The translations under genes and the position numbers were made by a program. This document shows positions 58,605-64,000 of a DNA stretch of 64,000 nucleotides, in pieces. The first letter of the stretch is position 1; each line of letters begins with the position of its first letter. The notes beneath the pieces were generated by a model. That model made no database searches, was not told the origin of the DNA, and saw only the letters and a list, made by a program, of their open reading frames with translations. Source of the DNA: Streptomyces longispororuber (lineage in GTDB: Bacteria; Actinomycetota; Actinomycetes; Streptomycetales; Streptomycetaceae); NCBI RefSeq assembly GCF_024448165.1, contig NZ_JAMOLN010000014.1, positions 1 through 64,000 on the forward strand, written 5' to 3'.

Positions 58605-58931
58605 TCAGCCCGTGATGCTCCAGGACATCGTGCCGTCGGCGGCGATGAGCGCGCCGAGCACGACGAGGTCGGCGATGCCGAGACCGAGGCCGAGCAGGGC
58701 GCGCCCGCGGCGGGCGGTGCCGCGCCACAGGGCGAGGCCGGCGAGGACGATCGCGACGGGGCCGAGGAAGACGTTCAGGACGAGCAGGCCGACGAGGCCG
58801 AGGACGAACGAGGCGACGGCCATGCCGTCGGTGTCCCGGCGGCCGACCGGACGGTCCGCACGGTCCTGACCGGCCTGACCGGCCTGACCGGCCTGACGGA
58901 CCGAGGACTCGGACTCTGCGGTGAGTTGCAT
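58605..58931 (-). CDS. DUF4190-type small membrane protein, 108 aa
   Basis: A Gln/Ala/Gly repeat near the N-terminus ([13 protein letters not shown]) precedes the DUF4190 pattern [20 protein letters not shown] then [21 protein letters not shown] and a final helix, with three hydrophobic segments in all. ATG 58931 follows a GGGG run. The gene lies about 98 bases upstream of the cysteine desulfurase on the same strand. Function unknown. Confidence 0.75.
   Translation of the reverse strand: MQLTAESESSVRQAGQAGQAGQDRADRPVGRRDTDGMAVASFVLGLVGLLVLNVFLGPVAIVLAGLALWRGTARRGRALLGLGLGIADLVVLGALIAADGTMSWSITG
58865..58900. repeat. In-frame 9-bp tandem repeat (CCTGACCGG, about 4 copies)
   Basis: Three exact copies at 58865-58891 and one variant encode the GQA-repeat in the DUF4190 protein. 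The unit length keeps the frame, so copy number could vary without breaking the gene. Confidence 0.6.
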
Positions 58932-58968
58932 GGTGTACCCCCTGATGGACATGGACACGGGCGCGGTG

Positions 58969-59127
58969 TCAGTGCTGGTGGCGGCGGGCGTGGCGCTCGC
59001 GGATCGCGAAGACGGTCAGCCAGACGCCGATGACGGCGGCCGCGACGAGAGTGAAGGAGAGCGGGGCGTGGGCCACGGTGCCGAGGGCGAAACCCAGGAG
59101 CAGGAGGGCCGCTACGAGGAACAGCAT
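58969..59127 (-). CDS. Small two-helix membrane protein, 52 aa
   Basis: Two hydrophobic helices (MLFLVAALLLLGFALGTVA and SFTLVAAAVIGVWLTVFAI) are followed by a basic tail (RERHARRHQH). ATG 59127 has GAGAGG six bases upstream, which decides the start over longer in-frame options. It is divergent from a TetR gene with two candidate operators between them, and 37 bases upstream of the DUF4190 gene. Confidence 0.72.
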   Translation of the reverse strand: MLFLVAALLLLGFALGTVAHAPLSFTLVAAAVIGVWLTVFAIRERHARRHQH

Positions 59128-59183
59128 GGAGAACCTCTCGAGGACGTCACGGAGTTGGTTCGAGTTGGCCCGGGTGAGCGGGT

Positions 59184-59250
59184 TACAACTGTTCACTGAC
59201 TGACGAGTCTAGCGCCGGACACGGGTTCCCAAATACAGAGAACAGTTGTT
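59184..59250. promoter_or_regulatory. Two inverted operator-like sites for the TetR gene at 59262
   Basis: ACAACTGTTC (59185-59194) and GAACAGTTGT (59240-59249) are exact reverse complements 45 bases apart. Each is itself a near-palindrome of the form AACA-NN-TGTT. They flank the divergent promoter region of the TetR gene and the 52-aa membrane gene; one ends 12 bases before the TetR ATG. Confidence 0.6.
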
Positions 59251-59261
59251 AACTGGATGAC

Positions 59262-59885
59262 ATGAGTCACACCCTCGGCATCCGGCAGGCGCAGAAGCAG
59301 AAGACCCGACAGGCGCTCCTGGACGCCGCGTTGGAGCTTCTGGAGGAGCAGAGCCTCAGCAGCCTGGGGCTGCGCGAGGTCACGCGCGCCGTGGGCGTGG
59401 CCCCGACCGCCTTCTACCGGCACTTCGACAGCACGGCCGACCTCGGTGTCGCCCTGGTCGAGGAGGCGCTCGGCAGTCTGCACGCGGTGATCCACGACGC
59501 CCTGACGGCGACCTGGGACAGCGACGAACGCATCGCGCGCACCGTCGAGTTGATCGCCCGCCACGTCCGGGCGTACCCCGCCCACGTCCGCTTCATCGCC
59601 CGCGAGCGGCACGGTGGGGTCCGGCGGGTGCGGGAGGCGATCAGCGAGCAGCTCGGACAGTTCGCGGACGAGGTGCGCGCGGCGCTCCGGCTCGACCCGG
59701 AGGCGGCGGGCTGGACCGAGGAGGACCTGCTGATGCTGGCCTCCCTGTACGTCGACCACATGGTGATCACGGCATCGGCGTTCCTCACCACCGCCCCGGA
59801 GGACCTCGCCCGGGTGTCCGGCCTCGCCGAGCGGCAGCTGCGACTGGTGACGCTCGGGCGAAAGCACTGGCTCGACCTGTCATGA
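59262..59885 (+). CDS. TetR family transcriptional regulator, 207 aa
   Basis: The helix-turn-helix is clear (LGLREVTRAVGVAPTAFYRHF), preceded by KQKTRQALLDAALELLEEQ. The ligand domain resembles FabR-like regulators (ELIARHVRAYPAHVRFIARE). It is divergent from small membrane-protein genes and 18 bases upstream of an alpha/beta hydrolase on its own strand. Autoregulation through the two flanking sites is likely. Confidence 0.9.
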   Translation: MSHTLGIRQAQKQKTRQALLDAALELLEEQSLSSLGLREVTRAVGVAPTAFYRHFDSTADLGVALVEEALGSLHAVIHDALTATWDSDERIARTVELIARHVRAYPAHVRFIARERHGGVRRVREAISEQLGQFADEVRAALRLDPEAAGWTEEDLLMLASLYVDHMVITASAFLTTAPEDLARVSGLAERQLRLVTLGRKHWLDLS

Positions 59886-59903
59886 GCAACTAGCCTTACG
59901 CTC

Positions 59904-60743
59904 ATGACAGCAGTCGTGTGGAACCTCGACCGCAGCTACTCCAGCCCGTCCGGCGAGATCCGGTGGGCCGCGCTCGGCCCGGCGGACGCACCGCCCGTCG
60001 TCCTCGTCCACGGCACGCCGTTCTCGTCCTACGTGTGGCGGGGCCCGGCCCGCGCGCTCGCCGCCCGGCACCGCGTGTACGTATGGGACCTGCCCGGCTA
60101 CGGCGCGTCCGCGAAGCACCCGGGCCAGGACCTCTCGCTGGACGCGCAGGCCCGGGTGCTCGCCGATCTGCTCGACCACTGGGGCCTGGCCGAACCGGCC
60201 GTCGTCGCCCATGACTTCGGCGGCGCCATCGCGCTGCGCGCGCTGCTGCTGCACGGCGCCCGGTACTCCCGGCTCGCCCTGGTCGACCCGGTGGCGATCG
60301 CGCCGTGGGGCTCCCCCACGTACCGGCTGCTCGGCGAACACTCCGACGTCTTCCGCCAGTTGCCCGCCGATCTGCACGAAGCCCTCGTGCACCGGTACAT
60401 CAGTTCCGGCAGCCACCAGGGCCTGCACCCCGACACGCACACACGGCTCGTGGAACCCTGGCTGACCGAGGCGGGCAAGGACTCCTTCTACCGGCAGATC
60501 GAGCAGAACGACCAGCGCTTCACCGACGACATCCAGGGCCGCTACGGGGAGTTGGATCTGCCCGTGCTGGTCTGCTGGGGTGCCGAGGACACCTGGATCC
60601 CGGTGGCCCGGGCGCACGAGCTGGTCAAGCTGATCCCCGGTGCCGAGCTGCGGATCGTCGAGGGCGCGGGGCATCTCGTACAGGTGGACGCTCCGGCCGA
60701 ACTCACCGTGGCACTGCGGGAGTTCCTGCGTACAGCCGGGTGA
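59904..60743 (+). CDS. Alpha/beta hydrolase with an aspartate nucleophile (haloalkane dehalogenase/epoxide hydrolase-like), 279 aa
   Basis: The oxyanion region is VLVHGTPFSSYVW. The nucleophile elbow reads VVAHDFGGAIAL, so the nucleophile is Asp rather than Ser, as in haloalkane dehalogenases and epoxide hydrolases. The acid is probably the Asp of CWGAEDTWIP and the base the His of EGAGHLVQ. ATG 59904 begins 18 bases after the TetR stop, so it is probably co-transcribed. The 3' end overlaps the convergent WYL gene by 41 bases. The reaction is predicted from the Asp only. Confidence 0.88.
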   Translation: MTAVVWNLDRSYSSPSGEIRWAALGPADAPPVVLVHGTPFSSYVWRGPARALAARHRVYVWDLPGYGASAKHPGQDLSLDAQARVLADLLDHWGLAEPAVVAHDFGGAIALRALLLHGARYSRLALVDPVAIAPWGSPTYRLLGEHSDVFRQLPADLHEALVHRYISSGSHQGLHPDTHTRLVEPWLTEAGKDSFYRQIEQNDQRFTDDIQGRYGELDLPVLVCWGAEDTWIPVARAHELVKLIPGAELRIVEGAGHLVQVDAPAELTVALREFLRTAG

Positions 60744-61698
60744 CGGCGGCCGCCGCGTTCGCCAGCTCCTCGCGCACCTCGGGCGGGTCGAGTACTTCGA
60801 GGTGGTCGGCGAAGGGGAGCAGGGTGCGGGCGGCCTGGAGGATGCCGAAGCCGAGGCGGACCGTGATCCATTCGGCGGCGCCGTCGTCCTCGGGGTGCTC
60901 GGGGTGCTCGGGGTGCTCGATCAGGGAGTTGCCGCACATCTTCAGGAACAGGTCGTAGCGGCTGCGATGGACCCGGGCGGTGACCGCGATACCGCCCGGG
61001 CGGACCTCCACGCGGTGCTTCAGGACGGCCCAGACGTCGGCGAGTTCGATGCCCGCGCGCCGTTGGACGGGTGCGTCGGTGACGGTGGCCGCGTGCACCC
61101 GGTCGGCGCGGAACAGCCTGGGTACGGCGCGGCGGTCGGCGACGAGGTACCAGACGCCGGCCTTGGAGACGAGGCCGTACGGGTCGACGGTGTACGTGCG
61201 CGGGGTCTCGGTGCCGCTGTGCCGGTAGCGGATGCGCAGGCGGCGGTCGGCGAAGACCGCGTCCTGGAGGGCGCTGACGTCGACCTCGCGCGGGGGCGGG
61301 CCCATCCACCGGGACGACTCGACCAGGATGCGGCGGCGGGTCAACTCGGCGGCTGGGCGGTGGGGTTCGGGCAGGGCGGCCATCACCTTGCGCAGGGCCG
61401 AGCCGAGGGCCTCGTCCAGGCCGAGGGCGGCGTGGGCGCCCTGGGCCGCGAGGATGAACAGGGCGCGGGATTCGTCTGCCGTCAGGCCGGTGACGTCCGT
61501 GCGGTAGCCCGGCAGGAGCGTGATGCCGCCGTGGCGTCCGCGCTCGGCGTAGACCGGGACGCCGGAGGCCGAGAGGGCTTCGATGTCGCGGTAGATGGTG
61601 CGGACGGAGACTTCCAGGCGGGTGGCCAGGTCGTGGGCGGGGACGCGGCCGCGGGTCTGTAGCAGCAGGAGGATCGAGAGCAGGCGGTCGGACTTCAC
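60703..61698 (-). CDS. HTH-WYL domain transcriptional regulator (YafY-like), 331 aa
   Basis: The N-terminal DeoR/HTH_11 winged helix is typical (RLLSILLLLQTRGRVPAHDL, then SVRTIYRDIEALSASGVPVY). The WYL domain follows (RYRHSGTETPRTYTVDPYGL, VWYLVADRR) and a WCX-type C-terminus ends the protein. WYL proteins sense ligands, often nucleic acids. GTG 61698 is the likely start. Near the C-terminus a 9-bp tandem repeat encodes HPEHPEHPE. The 3' end overlaps the alpha/beta hydrolase gene by 41 bases on the opposite strand. Confidence 0.9.
   Translation of the reverse strand: MKSDRLLSILLLLQTRGRVPAHDLATRLEVSVRTIYRDIEALSASGVPVYAERGRHGGITLLPGYRTDVTGLTADESRALFILAAQGAHAALGLDEALGSALRKVMAALPEPHRPAAELTRRRILVESSRWMGPPPREVDVSALQDAVFADRRLRIRYRHSGTETPRTYTVDPYGLVSKAGVWYLVADRRAVPRLFRADRVHAATVTDAPVQRRAGIELADVWAVLKHRVEVRPGGIAVTARVHRSRYDLFLKMCGNSLIEHPEHPEHPEDDGAAEWITVRLGFGILQAARTLLPFADHLEVLDPPEVREELANAAAAVTRLYAGTPAVPR
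60889..60915. repeat. In-frame 9-bp tandem repeat (CTCGGGGTG x3)
   Basis: Three exact copies encode the HPE repeats of the WYL protein. The repeat lies just outside the region that overlaps the hydrolase gene. Confidence 0.65.
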
Positions 61699-61738
61699 GC
61701 GCTCAGCCTGCCGCGTACGGTGGGCTGCCGCCATGTTC

Positions 61739-61785
61739 GGGTGCGGGTCCGGTGGGGGTTGGTCGCGCATTTCCCCGCGCCCCTG
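61739..61785. repeat. Streptomyces intergenic repeat, first copy in this gap
   Basis: The GGTGGGGGTTGGTCGCGCAT segment with TTCCCCGCGCCCCTG is repeated about 84 bases on (61835-61869) with few changes and again inverted at 61891-61926. Confidence 0.6.
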
Positions 61786-61846
61786 AAAGCCGACTGCGTC
61801 TGCTCGGATGGGGTTTCGTCGCGGGCCGCGGGCCGGTGGGGCTTCT

Positions 61847-61920
61847 CGCGCAGTTCCCCGCGCCCCTGGGGAGATGCGCCCTTCGGGCGGCATCTCCCCA
61901 GGGGCGCGGGGAACTGCGCG
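61847..61920 (-). terminator. 74-base near-perfect hairpin, terminator of the thioesterase gene
   Basis: The 31-bp arms (61847-61877 and 61890-61920) are exact complements; the tip contains a CCTTCGG-type loop. It lies 30 bases beyond the thioesterase stop. It is built from an inverted pair of the repeat found at 61739. Confidence 0.8.
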
Positions 61921-61949
61921 GCCGACCCACCACGCACCCGCGGACGCCG

Positions 61950-62816
61950 CTATCCGAGGCGGACCCTTGCCAGTTGGCGGGACTGGGCCACCAGGCGGTC
62001 GGCCGAGTCCCAGACCTCCGCGTCCTCCTCCAGGAAGCCACCGGCAAGGTTCCGCGTCGTGATGGACACGCGCAGCGGGCCGGGGGCCGGGCGGCAGCGG
62101 ATGTGGGTGGTGAGTTCGACCGTGGGGACCCAGCCCTTGAGGCCGAGCTCGAACGCGGTGGGCGGCAGCGCGTCCACCGCGAGGAGCAGCGAGAACGGGT
62201 CGGCGTCACGCCCGTCGGCCAGGCCGAACCACGCGCGCATCTCGCCCTTGCCGGAGGGCGCGCCGAGCGCCCAGCCCAGCGTGGCCGGGTCCAGCTTGAG
62301 GGCGAGACGGTCGGTGATCGCCGAGCTGCCGGGGACCGGCGGCGCACCCTCGGGCGCGTCACCGGCGCCGAAGCACTGGTCGATCGGCGGGATGGCGGGC
62401 GGGGTGGCGCTGGTGCGCACGTCGTCGGGGAGCGCGTCCAGGTCCCCGTACGACGCGAGGACGCGGATGCGCTCGACCTCGGAGCCGTCCTCCGCGTACT
62501 GGAACAGGGAGGCCTGCCCGGTCGAGAGGGTGCGGCCGGTGCGGACGACGTCGGTGCGGATCACGGCCGGGCCCGGCGCGGACGCCGTGAGGTAGTGCGC
62601 CGAGATCGTGAACGGGTCGGCGTGCGGCAGGGCGTCCGCGAGGGCGCGGCCGAGGACTGCCAGCAGGTAGCCGCCGTTGACGGCGTTGATGATCGTCCAG
62701 CCCTCGGAGAGATCGATGTCGTAGACACCGGGCTCGCCCGGCCGCCGGGTGACGGCGGTGTCGCGGTCGAACTCACTGTCCCCGATGCGGGCCTGCGTGG
62801 ATGCTGCTTCTGCCAT
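61950..62816 (-). CDS. Acyl-CoA thioesterase family protein (double hot dog), 288 aa
   Basis: Two hot-dog halves are apparent: GWTIINAVNGGYLLAVLGRAL with AHYLTASAPGPAVIRTDVVRTGRTLSTG in the first, and FELGLKGWVPTVELTTHIRC with SITTRNLAGGFLEEDAEVWD in the second. This is the TesB-like thioesterase pattern, releasing CoA from acyl-CoA. ATG 62816 has no ribosome binding site but TATGTT lies just upstream as a possible -10, so the transcript may be leaderless. The TTG at 62831 is unlikely. Confidence 0.88.
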   Translation of the reverse strand: MAEAASTQARIGDSEFDRDTAVTRRPGEPGVYDIDLSEGWTIINAVNGGYLLAVLGRALADALPHADPFTISAHYLTASAPGPAVIRTDVVRTGRTLSTGQASLFQYAEDGSEVERIRVLASYGDLDALPDDVRTSATPPAIPPIDQCFGAGDAPEGAPPVPGSSAITDRLALKLDPATLGWALGAPSGKGEMRAWFGLADGRDADPFSLLLAVDALPPTAFELGLKGWVPTVELTTHIRCRPAPGPLRVSITTRNLAGGFLEEDAEVWDSADRLVAQSRQLARVRLG

Positions 62817-62876
62817 GCAGGAAACATACAACAGGAAATTACTAAGCGGTAGCTTCGGTAGCCGACGGGCTCCGCG

Positions 62877-63548
62877 CTAGAGCGTCTCCTCCGTCACGTC
62901 CACCCCTGTCGACCTGCGGTTCCAGGCCCGCGGCGCCCGCCAGTGGTAGCGCATCGCGAGCAGCCGCAGGATGAAGGCGGTGAGCACGGCGGTGCTGCTG
63001 CTGAAGGCGTTGAGGGTGTCGAACCGGATGCACAGGACGACGATCACGGCGCCGACCATGGCCGGGACCGCGTACAGGTCGCGGTCCCAGCGCACGAGCG
63101 AGGGCACCTCGTTGGCGATGATGTCGCGCAGCACACCGCCGCCGACCGCTGTGGCGAGGCCGAGCGCGGCGGACGCGGTGAGGCCGAGCCCGTAGTCGTA
63201 CGCCTTGGTCGTGCCCGTGACGCAGAACAGGCCGAGGCCCGCCGCGTCGAAGACGTTCACGGCCGTCTGGGTCCGCTCGACCTCCGGGTGCAGGAAGAAG
63301 ACGAGCGCGGCGGCGACCAGCGGGGTCGTGAAGTAGCCCAGGTCGGTGAAGGCGGCCGGCGGTACGGCGCCGATGACCAGGTCACGGAAGACCCCTCCGC
63401 CCAGGGCGGTGACCTCGGCCAGCGCGGCGATCCCGAAGACGTCCCAGTTCTTGCGGACGGCCATCAGGGCACCGGAGATCGCGAAGACGAAGATGCCGAT
63501 GAGGTCGAGCCAATGCTGGACGGAGGGGGTGAACAGTTCCTGGATCAC
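62877..63548 (-). CDS. TRIC (UPF0126) family cation channel protein, 223 aa
   Basis: The two-fold repeated three-helix unit is visible: IGIFVFAISGALMAVRKNWD with ALGGGVFRDLVIGAVPPAAF in the first, and GLGLFCVTGTTKAYDYGL with AVGGGVLRDIIANEVPSL in the second. The paired GGGxxRD motifs are the hallmark of the family, which includes prokaryotic trimeric intracellular cation channels. GTG 63548 is the chosen start. It is 28 bases downstream of the M1 peptidase on the same strand. Confidence 0.9.
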   Translation of the reverse strand: MIQELFTPSVQHWLDLIGIFVFAISGALMAVRKNWDVFGIAALAEVTALGGGVFRDLVIGAVPPAAFTDLGYFTTPLVAAALVFFLHPEVERTQTAVNVFDAAGLGLFCVTGTTKAYDYGLGLTASAALGLATAVGGGVLRDIIANEVPSLVRWDRDLYAVPAMVGAVIVVLCIRFDTLNAFSSSTAVLTAFILRLLAMRYHWRAPRAWNRRSTGVDVTEETL

Positions 63549-63576
63549 CCGAACATTTTGCCTGCCGGTCAGGGCG

Positions 63577-64000
63577 CTACAGACTCGGCTTGCCCGTCGT
63601 GAACAGCCAGGTGTCGAAGAGGTCGTCCAACTGCTGCCCGGAGACCCGCTCGGCGAGGGCGATGAAGTCGGACGTCTGCGCGTTGCCGTAGCGGTGCAGC
63701 TTCGTCCACGTCGGCAGCAGCTTGAAGAACGCCTTGTCACCGATGCGCTCGCGGAGCATCTGGAGGGTCATCGCGCCGCGCTGGTAGACCGCGGAGACGA
63801 ACATCGTGTCGCGCTGCGGGTCGCCGACCTTCGTCTGCCAGAAGGCGGAGTTCGCCGGTCGGGAGTTGTAGCCCGCGAGGAACGAGTCGTGGGCGGAGGC
63901 GCCGCCCTTGTGCTCGGTCCACAGCCACTGCGCGTACGTGGCGAAGCCCTCGTTCAGCCAGATGTTCTTCCACTGCTCGACGGAGACGGAGTCGCCGAAC
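63577..64000 (-). CDS. M1 family metallopeptidase (aminopeptidase N-like), C-terminal part, truncated by the window edge
   Basis: About 140 C-terminal residues are present and the frame is open to base 64000, so the 5' part lies outside. Near the edge is GDSVSVEQWKNIWLNEGFAT; in M1 peptidases NEGFA(T/S) supplies the third zinc ligand and follows HExxH, which must lie just beyond the window. Downstream are YQRGAMTLQMLRERIGDKAF and a final AERVSGQQLDDLFDTWLF, typical of the family's C-terminal end. Secretion cannot be judged without the N-terminus. Confidence 0.9.
   Translation of the reverse strand, partial: FGDSVSVEQWKNIWLNEGFATYAQWLWTEHKGGASAHDSFLAGYNSRPANSAFWQTKVGDPQRDTMFVSAVYQRGAMTLQMLRERIGDKAFFKLLPTWTKLHRYGNAQTSDFIALAERVSGQQLDDLFDTWLFTTGKPSL

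Overview
The window is chromosomal DNA of a Streptomyces or very close actinomycete. The evidence is the very high GC content, G/C-rich third codon positions, many GTG starts, almost no TTA codons, and a backbone order (serA, ilvC-ilvN-ilvB, gatC-gatA-small ORF-gatB, a GGDEF/EAL gene beside ligA, mnmA beside a cysteine desulfurase) that from memory matches the conserved core of Streptomyces chromosomes. I see no tRNA, rRNA, CRISPR array, insertion sequence or phage gene. Both ends may cut genes: the last gene, an M1 peptidase, is certainly truncated.

Layout. 0-6.6 kb: a CDP-diacylglycerol synthase overlapping an acyltransferase fused to a membrane domain, a secreted GH97 glycosidase, a quinone oxidoreductase, and an Old Yellow Enzyme divergent from a MerR regulator. 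6.7-10.8 kb: proline catabolism (proline dehydrogenase, P5C dehydrogenase) with a divergent PucR-type regulator. 10.8-17 kb: SUKH protein, TetR regulator, divergent 14-TM MFS pump, and a large LuxR (LAL) regulator. 17-22.7 kb: serA and the branched-chain amino acid operon ilvB-ilvN-ilvC, preceded by a leader peptide and attenuator. 22.7-25.8 kb: a membrane PAS-GGDEF-EAL protein whose EAL domain has lost its catalytic residues. 26-34 kb: 2-hydroxyacid dehydrogenase, aldo/keto reductase, sugar dehydrogenase lipoprotein, a second LAL regulator and small proteins. 34-40.5 kb: MMPL transporter, GNAT acetyltransferase, Tat-exported phospholipase C and an ArsB-type permease. 40.6-44.2 kb: the gatCAB amidotransferase operon. 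44.4-52.2 kb: an intact GGDEF-EAL protein (probable RmdB), ligA, and a run of small metabolic genes. 53.2-55.4 kb: a lower-GC accessory cassette. 55.4-64 kb: mnmA, a Tat-exported amidase, cysteine desulfurase, small membrane proteins, a TetR regulator, an alpha/beta hydrolase, a WYL regulator, a thioesterase, a TRIC-type channel and the M1 peptidase end.

How the genes work together. Proline dehydrogenase and PruA form one pathway under local control. IlvB/N/C are regulated by attenuation through a peptide containing Ile, Leu and Val. GatCAB makes Gln-tRNA(Gln) and Asn-tRNA(Asn) by transamidation. The cysteine desulfurase can supply sulfur to MnmA. Two c-di-GMP proteins lie 20 kb apart, one apparently degenerate for hydrolysis and one intact.

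The best candidate for something undescribed is 53,273-55,381: a small gene with two TTA codons, a 373-residue protein with two ESX-like hairpins each ending in a YxxxD motif, and two tandem paralogous three-helix membrane proteins sharing a QGWR motif, the second with another TTA codon. This looks like a bldA-dependent type VII secretion substrate with membrane partners, possibly immunity proteins. That functional reading is inference.
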